Shown here piece after piece: positions 12,401 to 24,400 of a DNA stretch of 64,000 nucleotides. Location of the stretch: positions 4,283,882-4,347,881 of the forward strand of contig NC_036454.1 in NCBI RefSeq assembly GCF_002775205.1. Direction: 5' to 3'. The stretch is from Xiphophorus maculatus. Its lineage: Eukaryota > Chordata > Actinopteri > Cyprinodontiformes > Poeciliidae. The notes under the pieces were generated by a model, which did no database searches, had not been told where the DNA came from, and worked only from the letters and a program-made list of their open reading frames with translations. Position numbers and translations under genes: made by a program. Within the stretch, counting starts at the first letter, position 1; each line of letters starts with the position of its first letter.

Positions 12401-15400
12401 ATAAAATGTAGACTGTTAATTTGTGTTAGTTTGGCATATTTTCTCAGGCTGACCTGTTTAATATTTCGTATTTTAAACTCCCATGTTTTTTCTTTTGTGA
12501 TCCAGCCTCAGCATTTTTGCTGACCTCTGTGAGAAAACGGTGCTGAAGAGGATCCTGAAGGATCTGTGGAAGATCGTCCTGAGCAGCCTGGAGCGGATCG
12601 TCGTCCTTCCTCAGAGCAACGACAGCCTGGTGAGACAAACTCTGGCCTGGAGAAAATTAGAGTCACAAAACCACTCAGATAATGGGGTTTATTTTAAAAA
12701 TTATACATAAAAACCTCCAGAATCAAAGCAGCAGGACTGTAATTTTCTCCCTTGTTATCTACAATGCACCAGGAAAATTGCCAATTATAAGAGTAGAGGA
12801 AGAGGAGAAAAGGTTTCATACAACGACAATAAAAGTCAGGTTAGAACCATGTTTAGCTAAATGAAACTCATAATTTTACAGTAAAATTAGTTTTTATTGT
12901 AAGACTCTGTTTTTCAAAGTGGAGCGTTGGAGGGAGGATGAGAAAAAAATGGGGGAAAAAATCAATCAGATTGTTTTTTATTAATGTAATCTCTTTTTTC
13001 AGTCATTATTATAAAACATAAGTTGAAATGGTAACACTTTATTGAAGACTCTGAACATGAAGAAGTCTTCATGAAGGTTTGACTGTTTGGTAAATAAGGA
13101 CAATTATTGCAAAGTCTACACTTTTAATGCAACTTTGCATTAAAAATGTCTATATAATGACGCATCATGACAACAGAAACGAAGATTCAGGAAAACTTTA
13201 TTTTCCATGCTGCCAGTCAAATGTATCAAGTTGCTTTATGCTAAATGAATGTAATAATTTATCAACAGTAATTAAAAGTGAGTAAAAAAGTAAAATGTAA
13301 TGTTTCTTTTCCTATTTTGTAGCATTTTACCTGCATGACGTGTAAATCATAGGCTGTGCTGCCCCCTGCTGGTGGCTTTCAATCTCTGTTTTGCTTTTCC
13401 AGGATATTTCAAAGGTTTTCTAAGTATTTTCTCTCTGTTGTTTGTGTGTCTGTTTGTGTGTTTGGGATGAATTACTTTCAGATTAAATCTTTTTCTCTGT
13501 TTATTTTCAGGGAGCTCAGCTCCTCACAGCAGCCAAAGGACTTTCTAATCTCAAGGTAGCAAAGCTTCAATCAGAGGCATTTATTTCTCAGGTTTCTGGG
13601 GCCTAATTAGACCTTATTAATAATTACTGATTATGTATAAAAATAAATTGCTGTAAAATTAGTAAAATTAAAAAGCCTCAAAATAGGCATTTTTAATTCA
13701 CACTGATTTTCTTGGATTGGCTAGAAACTAAAATGCAATAAATGGAGTGTGAATACTTTAGCAGTGGTGTTCAAACCTTTGGAACAAAATTTAGTCATTT
13801 CTGAGCAATAAAATCAACTCTTTTTTCAAACACCTGCTAGAAATAATAAATTTTTACACTAATCCTAAAAATTTTCTGGAAAAAAAAAGTTTGCTTTAGC
13901 CAAGTTTAATAACTTGTAAAAGCAGATTTGGGCAGCAAAGTCAGCTGTTTGAGTTAAAGTAACTCAATGTGGTTCTTCCACATGTGGGACAGAGAAATAA
14001 TTGCTGTTGCTAACATTTTCTATTGTAACATTTCAATTTGTCTGTGTTAATTTGCCCCAACTAAAAATAAAAAGTCTCCATCTACGTCAACCACCTGGAG
14101 TAAATTTGTATCATTCTTGAACTGAAATGAGGGGCCAGAAACAATCAGTTCAGGGACTGCAAGTGGCCCCCGGGCCACACTTTGAACACCTCTGTTGTTA
14201 ATCCTCATTCTGTGCGCTGGTAAATAATTTGCTGACTGCATTTCTAACTTGTAGATCTGGTGATTTTATCTTGAATGTTGCTTTATTTACGTTTTGCCTT
14301 TGTTCTTTCAGGGAGGAGCTGAAGCTAAAACTCTGACTCCTAAACAATGTGTGATTATTGATGCAGGACTAGAGACCATCAAGGTAGGTTTAACATGCAC
14401 TCCTAAGTAACTAAGATAGGGTTCACAATTTAATTTAGTTATTTATCCATCTATTATTGTTATTTTAAAATGCTGAGGAAAAAGTGAATCAATACACTCA
14501 TTTTATTGTTGCACTCAAAAACAATTTTGAAACTGAAATATTAGAAAAGTAATTACTAGCTAAATAATGTTGTAGCTGCACATCCCCCTTCTCTCTCTAC
14601 TTCTCTCTCTACTTCTCACTCTCTACTTCCTCTTCTGAGGTGCTACCAGCTCTCCATCTAACGGGTGAAATGAGTTTCCTAAATCTGCTGGGATTTATCC
14701 TGTCCAGAACTGAAGTAAACTCTGTTTAAGCTGGTTTCGAGAAAAGATTCGCCTGGTTCCTGACAAACTACATCCAGGTGTCCCAACCTTCTTCCCCCTG
14801 TGAATTAGCCAGACTGAGCAGCCTACAGCCAACTAGTTTCACAGAGCACACCTGTTAACGGCCGCTCTTCTCTTTATGACAACTTGCACTTGGTACAGAA
14901 CCAGGTTAGTTTTAGTGACTCGGATGAGTCCCAAGGATGTTGTTTTACATATAGTTTTGGATTAAAAGCAAACTATAAAATATTTTCCACTTTTTCCTCT
15001 CCAGAATCAAACATCAGAGCTATTTTACAACCATCAAAGAACTTTAAGGTGACTCATTAACTGAATGTCAACATCTTTTAGATTTTCTTTATGCTAAATA
15101 TTTTATTAGTAAGGCATTTTTGCAAGGGTCAGTACAGCTTAATTCAGTAGCAGAAATAATCAAATAAGTAAAATCAATCATCTAGTCTGTCTTTCCCTAA
15201 TGCTGACACCGAGAACTAAAAAGGGAACCTTTGAGAGAGACGGACGGAGCATGGCTTTTCAAACCCCAGACCTGGCCTGATGATGATGAAGGTGCTGCAG
15301 CAGGAGGAGAAGTTGATCGATGAAGGCAGGGATCTCTGTAGGTCTGATGAGCTTCTTCTCCGCATGGATGGTGAGGTCACACAGGACTTGGGTGCTTGCA

Positions 15401-18400
15401 GGAACAGTACTGATTTAGAGCGGCAGGCCTTGAGTCTTAGGGTGACTTCCTCATGTGTGTAGCGTTCCTCAGCTTCTTGTCTTGCGGCTCTGAAGCTCCC
15501 TTCATCTTGTCTCACAATCTTTCTGGTCCGTTGAGATGTAGACGAGCTGACTTCCTGGAAGGAAGGCCACAGTTCTTTGTCTTGGTCTTGGTCTTCATCT
15601 TTGGGGTCTGAACCGAGCTGATAAAAGAAGTGCGATTTGAAGCCACATGTTGCGGGGCTGACGGGTTGGTCTTCATGCACAGGACAGTCTTCGGCTCTGG
15701 GTTGCTCCTCCTACGTCCGTTGCCTACACAACCTTTTCTTTGAAAAGTTTAAGTTGTTCAGCAATCTGTTTCCAAGTGAAGCATTGATCATCTCTGCTCT
15801 CCTGTTAGTTCTCCTTTTTCCCCTAACCTTTCGCCCACCATCCACCTCCAACATATCAGTGATCTTTAATTGCAGTTACCCGTTTTACACCATCTCAAGT
15901 TCAATGTCAAAATCACATTCATACCCTTTTTTAGTTTCTTTGATTTAGCATGCATTTATAATATAACCATAGCTTATTAGTTACTCTTATTATAATCTTA
16001 ATGTGAGTTATTACAGATGTTTTCTGAAAAAAAACAAGAATAATCCATGATTCTAATTATTTGACACCAAAGTTACAGTTACTTGTTTTACTTGTAAGTG
16101 TTCCCACAAGTGTAAGTGTTATTATAAGTAAACCAATATTAATGCAAGTATTTTACTTTGGGTCTTTTCCAATTACTCAAAATGTTTAGATTTAATTCTT
16201 TAAAACTTTCATGCTTTGAAATAAGGAATAATCTCAACTATTTTTAGAAATCTGCAGGCTGGTAACTTACTTCCTCTTTTTCCAGGAAACCTGCTCTTCC
16301 TGTTTCATGTCTCTGTCTGTCTGTCTGATTATGATTTCTTATGATTAGATAGAAAAAAGACGTAGAATTAAAGCAAAGTTTGCATGAGACAAAAACAACA
16401 CACACAACCAGATTGATTTTATTGAAGTTTAAGTCTACTGTTGGGTCTAGATGTCACTTGTGTGATTAATTTTAAAGGTAACTTTATTTATTGTTACTGT
16501 TTAACTAAAATCTCCATCATGGGGGAATGGGATGGTCTCGGGGGTTTTTGACACTAGCTAAATAATAAACTACATGTCTAAGTGTTTTTCAAACACATAA
16601 ATGCTCAAATAGTCGAAAGTTTTCAAGGTAAAAAGCCATAAAGTCCATTCAGAATGTTCTAGAGCCGTTTACTTTCTCCTAACTGCCAGAATTCTTGTTG
16701 ACATGGTTACTGGACAAGTACACATCAAAGATAGTTTGATGCTAAGAGCACTCACTCGGTCGAGTTTCTACATGCCAAAGATATTTTGTAACACAAATCC
16801 TCATTCTGAACTCGACCACCAGTGAGGAAAGATGGAGAAACCAGTTGTCCAGCAGCAGCCGTCCACCTTACCTTTTTCTGACTCTTCACTGACATCTTTG
16901 AGTGAGACATCTCTGAAATGTGATCAGAGATGTCTCACTCTGATCACATTTCAAACCCAGTTTTTTTTCACCCATTTTTAACATGAATTTATTCATGCAA
17001 TTATTGATGTAACTTTTTAACAAATAAAAAGTGCAAAAATAAAACAAAATTGGCCTTATTAATAAAAACCGCCACTGTAGAAACTAAAATTTTACATTAT
17101 TAAAATGAAATCACAGTGCCTTACAAAAGTATTCACAGTTGGTGTTTTACATGAAATTCCAATAGAAAAATACAATGAAATGAGATGTGTATACTTTTAC
17201 CCACTCAACATAGCCAGCTTATTTGTGTAACTTTCTGCCACTATAGACTAATTTACAGTATTTGACAGAATGGCGTAAGATAATGAAACGTTTCCTTCCT
17301 CTGTTGAAAATCAGCAATACTTCCACGCTGGAGGAAACGGGCTCAAGAAGGCATTCGTTGAGAAAAGTCCTGAGCTAGCTTCTCTGCGCTACGCTCTCTC
17401 TCTCTACTCCCAGAGCACCGACGCACTAATCAAAACCTTCGTCACCACGCAGCATTCCCAAGGTGATCCCACACATACTCCACATGTGTCTGATGCTGGT
17501 TGTGTGGTTTATTTGTCTTAAAATCATCTATTTGTTTAATTTGTTGTTGTCTCAGTGCATGATGGGATTGGCATCAGAATCACTGGTAATGAGAAGATTA
17601 AACCCGACAGAGGTGAGGCTTTCTGCAACTTATTGGTGTTGGGGATTCATAGGGTTTGTTTTGTTCAGTTGGTTAACAGTTTCCAGCTTTAACTCAAAAT
17701 GGAGCGTTTCTTTATCGTTTTCCATTGTTTTTACCAACTTCTGTTGAGACTACAGGATATTTAATAAGTTTAAAGTGGGAACTGAAGATGATAAAATGGG
17801 TTCCGGAAGCTATGATAAACATGATAAGAAATTATTGAAACTGTGATGAAGTTTGTGAGGTGTTGTGACTCATATTGATATTGTTGGTGGTGATACAGGC
17901 TCTGGGGTGGAGAAGCCAATCGGAGAGGCTGTTCTGCAGATCGACATGCTGCTTGGAAAGGAACGCAAGATCAACGTCAGGGGTGAGAACTTATCCTGCT
18001 GAAACTTTAAACGTATTTACTGAAGTTCAGACTACATGAAAAGTCTCTGAAACGAAGGAAGCAGCAAAGACTAAATAAAACTAAATAAAAGATTAGCATA
18101 TTTCTGCTAATGAACGGTAGAGGAAATAGGCAACCCAGTGGGCGACCGGCTTGCCAATTGCTAGCTTATCCAATGCTAACACTAGCATATATGTACTAAT
18201 GGACAGTAGAGAAAGTTAATTGTAACTACCATTAAGGTTCTATGCTTTTATTTTGGTAACTTTCTTGTTGAGGTAGCTATGGTAACGGACTGCAGTTCTG
18301 CCTGATAAGGTTAACAGCAAAACAGAAAAAAAGGATAAAAAGCAACTAAATTTTAGCTTCAGTCAATAAGGAACAAGCTCAGTAACAGCGATTGGAGTTT

Positions 18401-19155
18401 ATTTGAAATGCTCATGAAAAAAATTTGATTAATGAAAAGAATTGTAAAGATGTAATGAGCTCAGCATAACGACAGATGGAGAAAACGATTGTAATTCTCA
18501 TTTGTTCTTGTCTAGCTGTTACGTTGGTTCATGAATAATAATTTATCATCAGTCCAATGGACTGGATGTTAAAGTTCTTTCCCTCGTTTGCTTTCTTGTT
18601 GTTAATTTCCTGTTTCTGCGTTCAAATCTGTCCCATCAGTCATTGCGGTGAACGACATGAAGTGGCAGACCTCCGGGATGTTTCGTCCGTTTGTCGAGGT
18701 CTCCATGGTCGGCCCCTTTTTGGCCGACAAGAAGCGAAAGTTCACCACAAAATCTAAGAACAACAGCTGGACCGCAAAGTTCAACGAGACGTTCCAGTTG
18801 TAAGTACCGCCAAGAGTTCATGAACGCGTCACGTTAGTTTCTGGTTATTTGCTGGTTTTTCTGCTTCTGCAGCGTTTTGGGTAAGGAGTCCCCGGACTGC
18901 TACGAGCTCCAGGCGACGGTGAAGGACTACTGCTTCGGCCGGGCGGACCGCGTGGTCGGCTTGGCCGTGCTGCAGCTGAGAGACGTGGCCGACAGGAAGA
19001 GCTGCGTGTGCTGGTGTCCCCTCGGGCCGCGCGTCCACACCGATGACACGGGCCTGACGGTGATGCGTATCCTGTCCCAGCGGCCGGCCGACGAGGTGGC
19101 CAAGGAGTTTGTGAAGCTGAAGTCCGAAACTCGGCCGGCGGAGGAGGGCAGATGA
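784..19155 (+). CDS. unc13: unc13 (Munc13 family), 3' part of the gene: linker microexons, MHD2 and C2C; partial
   Basis: Munc13 proteins prime synaptic and secretory vesicles by opening syntaxin for SNARE assembly; they act at the presynaptic plasma membrane. The spliced plus-strand product shows the MHD2 half of the MUN domain followed by a complete C2C domain and stop, exactly the order of the vertebrate UNC13A/B/C C-terminus. Diagnostic stretches are [62 protein letters not shown] and [15 protein letters not shown] just before the stop. The N-terminal domains (C1, C2B, MHD1) lie upstream of the window. The tail lacks the alanine/proline extension of UNC13A and the C2C text is far from UNC13C; it mixes UNC13A- and UNC13B-like residues, so the paralogue (perhaps a teleost unc13b copy) is undecided. 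Family assignment is secure; the microexon part is inferred. Confidence 0.93.
1994..2056. repeat. (GGAT)n simple repeat
   Basis: Imperfect GGATGGATGGATGGAC tract just before the large minisatellite. Confidence 0.85.
2155..2805. repeat. CT-rich minisatellite with a 10-nt unit
   Basis: About 65 variants of (C/T)GTTATT(T/C)CC(C/T) in head-to-tail order, with longer higher-order units repeated (for example the blocks near 2460, 2595 and 2685). All three plus frames are open because the unit is not a multiple of three and lacks stops; the resulting leucine, phenylalanine and proline-rich frames are not genes. It ends 9 nt before the acceptor of the microexon at 2814. Confidence 0.95.
3130..3215. 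repeat. Repeat with GTAGTAACTAGTTACATTTA core
   Basis: Common teleost dispersed repeat end; related copies lie at 38375-38480 and 58163-58310. Confidence 0.55.
4141..4520. repeat. Family A copy, full-length but diverged
   Basis: It carries TTTCCAAGTGTTTTTGGTCT, CTTAGTACACTTACAG, TTATAACAAGACATTTTTT in the centre and the inverted arm ending AGAAACTAGACTTGG. It lies between two unc13 microexons. Confidence 0.7.
5195..5930. repeat. Dispersed repeat family B (CAGCAGAGGGCG, ends with ATCGATTAAT)
   Basis: Begins near ATTATCGATTAATGG, contains CCGTCCAGCAGAGGGCGACG and GATACAGAAACAAAGATGGC, and ends near TTAATCGATAACTTGCATCC. The inside is interrupted by family C-like text (about 5403-5590). Confidence 0.65.
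7262..7530. repeat. Degenerate (TATGACTTTATTCTCATAT)n tract
   Basis: Some ten diverged units of ACTTTATTCTCATATTAT; similar text occurs near 24000. It lies in an unc13 intron between microexons. Confidence 0.65.
8583..9235. repeat. Fold-back element with arms of about 180 nt
   Basis: The left arm (GGTCATTTTCACCCATTAAA, then two CTGATTGGCTGCTTC motifs) is matched in inverse by the right arm (GAAGCAGCCAATCAGACC, ending GGGTGAAAATGACAG). The middle is unique and holds CCCCGCCC and AGCTAACAGCGGCTAACGC. Typical of a non-autonomous DNA transposon. Confidence 0.75.
9760..10090. repeat. Dispersed repeat family E (GGAGTTCTGGGTTGAACATA)
   Basis: The same words recur at 63590-63935 (GGAGTTCTGGGTAGAACATA) and partly at 45410-45550; it ends in GATTAATTGTTTCAG. 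Confidence 0.6.
10765..11165. repeat. Three tandem units of about 171 nt
   Basis: AACTTTCTGTAGCAGTTAGC(G/A)TTGCTGC recurs at about 10773 and 10945, with a more diverged third copy (TTCTTTGTAGCAGCTAGC) near 11116. It lies just upstream of the first MHD2 exon of unc13. Confidence 0.65.
11408..17462 (+). CDS. unc13: unc13 MHD2 / MUN-domain exons (six exons)
   Basis: Exons 11408-11496, 11599-11736, 12506-12629, 13511-13555, 14312-14383 and 17315-17462 splice in frame (end phases 2, 2, 0, 0, 0, 1) to give the second Munc13 homology domain, the C-terminal helical part of the rod-like MUN domain that engages syntaxin and synaptobrevin. The first exon follows the microexon array in phase 0 with [13 protein letters not shown]. 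The short 45-nt exon ([15 protein letters not shown]) and the next ([13 protein letters not shown]) cover the flexible loop inside MHD2; this loop seems shorter than in mammalian UNC13A as I recall it. The last exon encodes the YFHAGG and [20 protein letters not shown] helices. All splice sites are GT-AG. Confidence 0.93.
12060..12330. repeat. Family C AT-rich repeat (TTTCTAGAAAATTTC words)
   Basis: Recurring TTTCTGAGA, TTTTTCTAGAAAATTTC and TTCTCAAACT words, as in seven other intervals of this window. Confidence 0.6.
13030..13190. repeat. GGTAACACTTTATT repeat
   Basis: GGTAACACTTTATTGAAGAC and CTTTTAATGCAACTTTGCAT, related to the larger copy at 42070-42600. Confidence 0.55.
14384..17314. 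other. Large unc13 intron
   Basis: No exon of unc13 is recognised here. It contains a GC-richer island with opposing open frames (15216-15680), CTCTCTACTT repeats near 14590-14630 and the double hairpin at 16900-16953. Confidence 0.5.
16900..16953. repeat. Two overlapping perfect hairpins
   Basis: Stem 1: 16900-16916 with 16924-16940 (17 bp, loop 7). Stem 2: 16914-16929 with 16938-16953 (16 bp, loop 8). The stems share sequence, so only one can form at a time. Confidence 0.9.
17556..17612 (+). CDS. unc13: unc13 57-nt symmetric exon between MUN and C2C
   Basis: This exon is bounded by ctcag and gtgagg and enters and leaves in phase 1, adding 19 residues ([19 protein letters not shown]). A matching segment (VHDGKGIRFT-like) occurs in some mammalian UNC13 isoforms and is absent from others, so it is probably a cassette exon: skipping joins 17462 directly to 17899 without frame change. 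It lengthens the hinge between the MUN rod and C2C. Confidence 0.85.
17899..19155 (+). CDS. unc13: unc13 C2C domain exons and stop codon
   Basis: Exons 17899-17982, 18640-18799 and 18873-19155 encode the C-terminal C2C domain and end in TGA. The first carries [17 protein letters not shown], the second [21 protein letters not shown] and [15 protein letters not shown], the third [18 protein letters not shown] and the conserved terminal [12 protein letters not shown]. In the family C2C does not bind calcium but helps bridge the vesicle membrane and is needed for priming. The last exon is distinctly GC-rich compared with the surrounding introns. The protein ends PAEEGR, with no extension. Confidence 0.95.
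18110..18230. repeat. TCCAATGCTAACACTAGCAT repeat copy
   Basis: Shares TATCCAATGCTAACACTAG and AATGGACAGTAGAG with 43645-43930. Confidence 0.5.
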
Positions 19156-21490
19156 GCCGATTCTGACTCAGGACTGAGTGATCGCTGCGTTTCCATTGAA
19201 AAATGCACAAATTGAAATTATGAAAAATAATTTGCTTAATGGAAACACGCCAATTTATTTAAAAAACATCGGCTACTAATGTTCCTAAATATCTGATGCA
19301 GAACTGATGCGGTTTTAAAAGAAATCATTTCCCCTTAAACCAGGAAAGTTTCCAATGGTTTGTTCTGTTTCCCCTTGAAAATATTCACCAACTCTGTTTC
19401 CATTAACCATGAAATTGTGCAAATTGAAATTATGAAAATAGATTATCTTAATGGAAACACGCCAACTTTGGAAAAAAACAACACATTTTTGATGAAAAGG
19501 TTTTAGCACTAAGATGGTGTTTCATCAAAATTGGTTTATTTTGCATCACGAGTCACATGATCAACAACCGGATGTTACTACTGGCAGAAACGACAAATCT
19601 CATGTTACTGTCTACATCCGTGATTTTTTAATGATTTATCGTCTGAACGGGCTTATTCACAGGTGATTTCAATTTCATATTTTGTTTGTGAATTGACAGA
19701 GATTTGCACACATTTGTAATACAAATGCAGCTACTGATTGTATATGGCAATTCAACCTGCTACTTATAAAACACAATTTATAGGGCGCATTTTCAAAGAT
19801 CTTAAAATCCTACAACAAATGATTGATTTTTGGAATAACAAATGTATTTGTTTTGGTTGCATTTACCCAGAATGCATTGCACTGCAGTCCACTTCCTGCT
19901 TTTGGAGCAGTCTCTGGTCCGCTTCGCATCCACACATGCATTCGAACCGCACTACAGTTCACTTCAACCGAACTGAGACCGAAGTTTTTCAGCGGACCAG
20001 AGTTCGCTTTTTTTGGTCGGTTAGCATTCACACCTCCCAACTGAACCGGACTATCTAGACAAATGGACTGGAGTGGGATTCAATCGAAGTGAACAGGGCT
20101 AGTGTGAATGCACCTTTTGACTACTTTGAGGCTTTAAGAGTCCTCATAAATATCTCTTGTGCCATCAGTACCACCATTTATTCTGACACTGGACTCAATA
20201 TGAGGGGATAATGAAAGAAAAATCTCCAGAAATTAGTCTGAAAATTCAGTAGCAAATGGTTTCTTCTTCTTCCCCCTGTTGGGTTCAAGCCTGATTTTAC
20301 AGCTTAAATCCACCGATCAACATTCGTAGCACCAGATGTGTCTTAAAGGAAGTAGATGTTTTAATTCTGTTCCCAACAGGAAGTGTGTCATCTCCAATCG
20401 TTGTTGCTTTTAATCATTGAATGGCTGGTGCGAAAATCATACAGGACTATGATGATGTAGCAAGTTCTCATTTCTGACAAAGCCTTAAACAGATGGTTAG
20501 CTCAGTTTACTTTGAAAGATTACAGTAAACTGCTGTTTGTTTGATTCACCATTGAAAGACTTTTAGCTTTTTTTTTTAACTGCATTTACAGTTTCCACAA
20601 ACTGAGGAACGATTCAGATGGTGTAACCTTAAAATGTATTCATGCGGTGGTGGGCACACTTTGGCTAACCTGCTAATAGAAGTGCTAACTTTTCATTTAG
20701 CGTTTTAGTATATTTGCTAATTTCCATGGCTGTTTTGTAAACTTTTAGTTGTTCAACATCTGGGTCAATTTTTTGGTTCTCAACTTAAGAATTGATCAGG
20801 TAGTTAGAGGTTTTTATTCATGCTTTTATTTTGAAGCGAGTCAAGACTGTTTCGGCAGCAGTTCCGTTTCCTGTCCTAGTTGTGTAATAAATTTGACTGT
20901 TCAGGGTTACATAACATGTTACAGAGTGAGCGTAAACATGGTTGAATTTAGCGTTTAGCATTAGCTTCTGCTAAACGTCATGTTATCATAGGATTTTAGC
21001 TTTGTGGTTAGCGCAGCTAGCTTTTTAGGTAGCGGTGCCTACCACTGCGGTCTCTCTAAACAAACATTGATCAAACCGAATGACGTACATCGTTTAGTTC
21101 TGCGATCCTGTGCACTGACTACGTGCCAAGGATGGCGAGTCGCATTTTTTCTGTTTCAGTTTCTTTCTGAGACAAATGTGGCCTTTCTACAGTCTCATTT
21201 TGCCGAAATCCGCCTAGCCCTTATTAAACCGAACAGTCTGCAGTGAGTTGAAGACCTACTGGCCACATCTGGAGTGACAGCTGAACACTTGCACTCTGCT
21301 TAGAGCAAAATTATAAAAATATAAAAGCATGTATTTATTGCACACAAGATCCACTAGATTTGTGATTTTCTTTTCCTGTATGTACTGTGAAACCGAGTAA
21401 ATTTATGTAATTATAAATCTCCCAATGTGACATATGTTGAATATACTTGTAACAACATTTTGTACATAAAATATTTATGAATCAAAAAGA
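19156..21490 (+). other. Probable unc13 3' untranslated region
   Basis: No further coding exon is seen after the stop. An AT-rich segment near 21330-21490 (TGTATGTACTGTGAAACCG, then TGTACATAAAATATTTATG) looks like the end of a neuronal 3' UTR with near-consensus poly(A) signals. The interval also holds a repeat at about 19920-20115. The exact 3' end cannot be fixed from sequence alone. Confidence 0.4.
19920..20115. repeat. Repeat ending in GTGTGAATGCACC
   Basis: ACCGAACTGAGACCGAAG, GGTCGGTTAGCATTCACACC and AGTGTGAATGCACC: the form of a widespread fish DNA-transposon remnant. Confidence 0.5.
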
Positions 21491-24400
21491 CTTTATTGTT
21501 TTGACTTATTTTTATTAAGTCTACTTTCACTTTGCATTCAATTATTTTGCTTGTAATCCTAAAGCTCACAGCTTCCCTCATTCTGACCAGACAATTAAGG
21601 GAATGAAACTGTTGGGAATATGTGACGCCATCAAATGTTTTCTGCCAAAAATTTGTTAAAACTAAAATTTAGAGATTTAAGAAGTTTTCTTTAAAAAAAA
21701 ACAAAACATGGTGATTTGGGTTTCAAAAGTCTGAAATGTTTTGACTTTTCAAACTCAGAAAATTTCCAAAGGTCAAAAATGTGCCTGTTGAAACGTGAGA
21801 TTAATCTCAGTTTCTGTTTGCGGTACCAAATTTTCTAGAACATTAGAGAATCTAATTTTTTGGCTTGTGTAAGCGGAAAAATTAAAGGAAGATTACATTT
21901 CCACCAAAAAATGAGGAAATTTCAGTTTGAAAAGTCAAAAATTTCCCCCCACAAAATCTGAAATTTTGAGATTAATTTCAGAAATTCTCTAGAGAAAATG
22001 TCCAAATTTTTGTGTTTCTTTTCTAGCAAATTTTGAATTTTTGGAGCTCAGAAATTTCTATTTTCTAGAAAATTTCAGAATTTTTTTTATTTACTCTTGG
22101 AGAGCAAAAATATCTTTTTGGTTTCGGGGGGATAATACTGGTGATGAAATGAAACATTTAGTTTTTTCTTCAGAGCAATATTAGTTTTTTTTCTTAAGTA
22201 ATGATGACCAGTCCAGTATAAAGATCTGAATCCAGCTTTAATTACACACACAGAATCAAACAGTAACACCTGAATTACTATGCAAAAATAAACATACATA
22301 AAGCCAAAGACAGGAATCATTTGGAATAAATTATTACTGAGAAACATGGATTTTATCTTGACCTCAGTCAACATCCAGCAATTATTTGACTGCATAAACA
22401 TTGTGAAACAAAACTCATTTACCTCAACAGGCAAGACATGAATGTATAATACTACTGTATGTTGCATAAATAAGATTATTTTTCTCACAAACTGTTGATT
22501 ATACTGAGTATTTATGGAAATGTTTGTGAAAGTTGGTTAGTCACCGTTGACTTGAAGTCCAGGAATTAAAAATCATCAAGATGCTGATTTAAGGAACTTC
22601 AGACAAGATGTAAACATCGTTGCAGTGTTTTTGTTTTAAATATCTTTGCCATTGTACACAAAAAATAAATCTAACTTTGTCCACGTCGTGATAAATGCTA
22701 GAATGCTACATGGTAAGAAATCAATATTTACTTTATACATAGAAAACATATTTAGTTATTCATTAATTAGAGGAAAATACCCATAAATCATATTTATACT
22801 AACTTTGAAATCAATTCCAATAAGACCACAGAACAAACGTATTTATTTTAAAACAGTTAGATGATTAAAACTCCAAAATAAATTAAAATGTCTCAAATGG
22901 AGATGATTAAAGTGTGTCTGAATATTCAGATATGATTATCAAATATTTATAGAATTAATAGTTTATATAAAAATAATACCTTTAAATAAAAATATATTTA
23001 TATTAATATGAAAAATTTATGAAACACAAATTAAACATGAAAACCTATAATTAAAACTAGAATTAACTTCAGTAATTAATTACTCAAATAATTAAAATAC
23101 ATTTTAATTAAATGTATTTCACTTAAATAATTCTAGAAAATTTGAGTTTTTTGGCTTGAGTACAAAAAAGGGAACAATACATTTTCACAAAAAAAACAAA
23201 GAAATTTGAGTTTAAAGAGTCAAAAGTTTGGTAGAAAAAGTCTGAAATTATGACATCTCAGAAATTTTCTACAAATTTTTTTTTTAAATTTCCTGCAAGT
23301 GAAAATTTAATAAGAGGTGTAACATAAAATATCTTTTAAATAATAAAACAATCTTATAATTATTTCATTACCATCGTAACATAACCAAGTTATTTTACCG
23401 GTAATTGTTAAATAATTTAGCTATCAGAAAGCTGTGCTTTTATAGATCCTGACATTTGATTGGTTAACATGCACAGACATTTAGCTGCAGACCAATCACA
23501 TCGTCCGTAGCCGGGTTGAGCTTGACTGACTTTCAATATAAAACTTATGAAATAATGACATTGAATCATATCTTCAAATATATTAATACATTTTGATGCT
23601 CTGGTGGAACGGGGAAGATTCGTTCAAACAGCCATTCTGTCAAATTGATGCTTAAAAATAATATTAATTAGCTTATTGTTATTAAATGATCAATTCTTGT
23701 GAAAATAACATTTAATTCTCTTAACAGCGATTGCATTTCTCTACATCTAATTTGCAAAAACAGTTTGCAAAAGTTTTAGGCAAATAGATGAATATTGCAT
23801 AATATTATGTCACTGATTGTCTATCAATGCAGTTAAATTTGACATCAGGGAGTTTATAAACATAACAGACACTAAATAAATGTTACCAAGTCTTATTATA
23901 TTTTATTACAAAGAAAAACTTCATTTATTAGCATTCTTGAAATTGATACACCAAAATAGAGCTACACTAAGAAAATAAAAATACAAGTCATGAGAATAAA
24001 GTTGTAAGTTTATGACTTTATTCCTGTAATTTTATTTTATTATTTTCTTTGTATGGCCGACGTATGAAATAAATTCACTTTATCTCAAATTTAATCCTTC
24101 AAACTGAACGTTTTGACATGTGGCTGTGGAATTGATCTCCTCCCCAACAGTTGCTGTTTTTTGCTTCCTATATTCTAATTTATCTGGTAAATGTGTTGCT
24201 TTTGTTTGGAGGAAGTAAATACCTTTATTTAATATTTGTTTTAATCGTTCTCTCGTCTCTTTGAGGTCACCTGGTCATGCGTTGCCATGGAAATGACCTG
24301 GTGTTTTCAATCAGCCTCACTGGGAAAATCCGTTGTTGAGATTGAGAGGGAGGGGGATGTTTTTGGATTTTGTTTGGGCCCAGATTGTTTTAGTTTTGAA

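Noticed and set aside
18829..19210. Minus-strand frames up to 121 codons opposite the last unc13 exon
   Set aside because: Antisense shadows of a GC-rich coding exon; arginine, proline and serine-rich with no family.
22087..22488. Minus-strand frame of 133 codons
   Set aside because: AT-rich intergenic sequence overlapping a family C repeat; composition is not coding-like.
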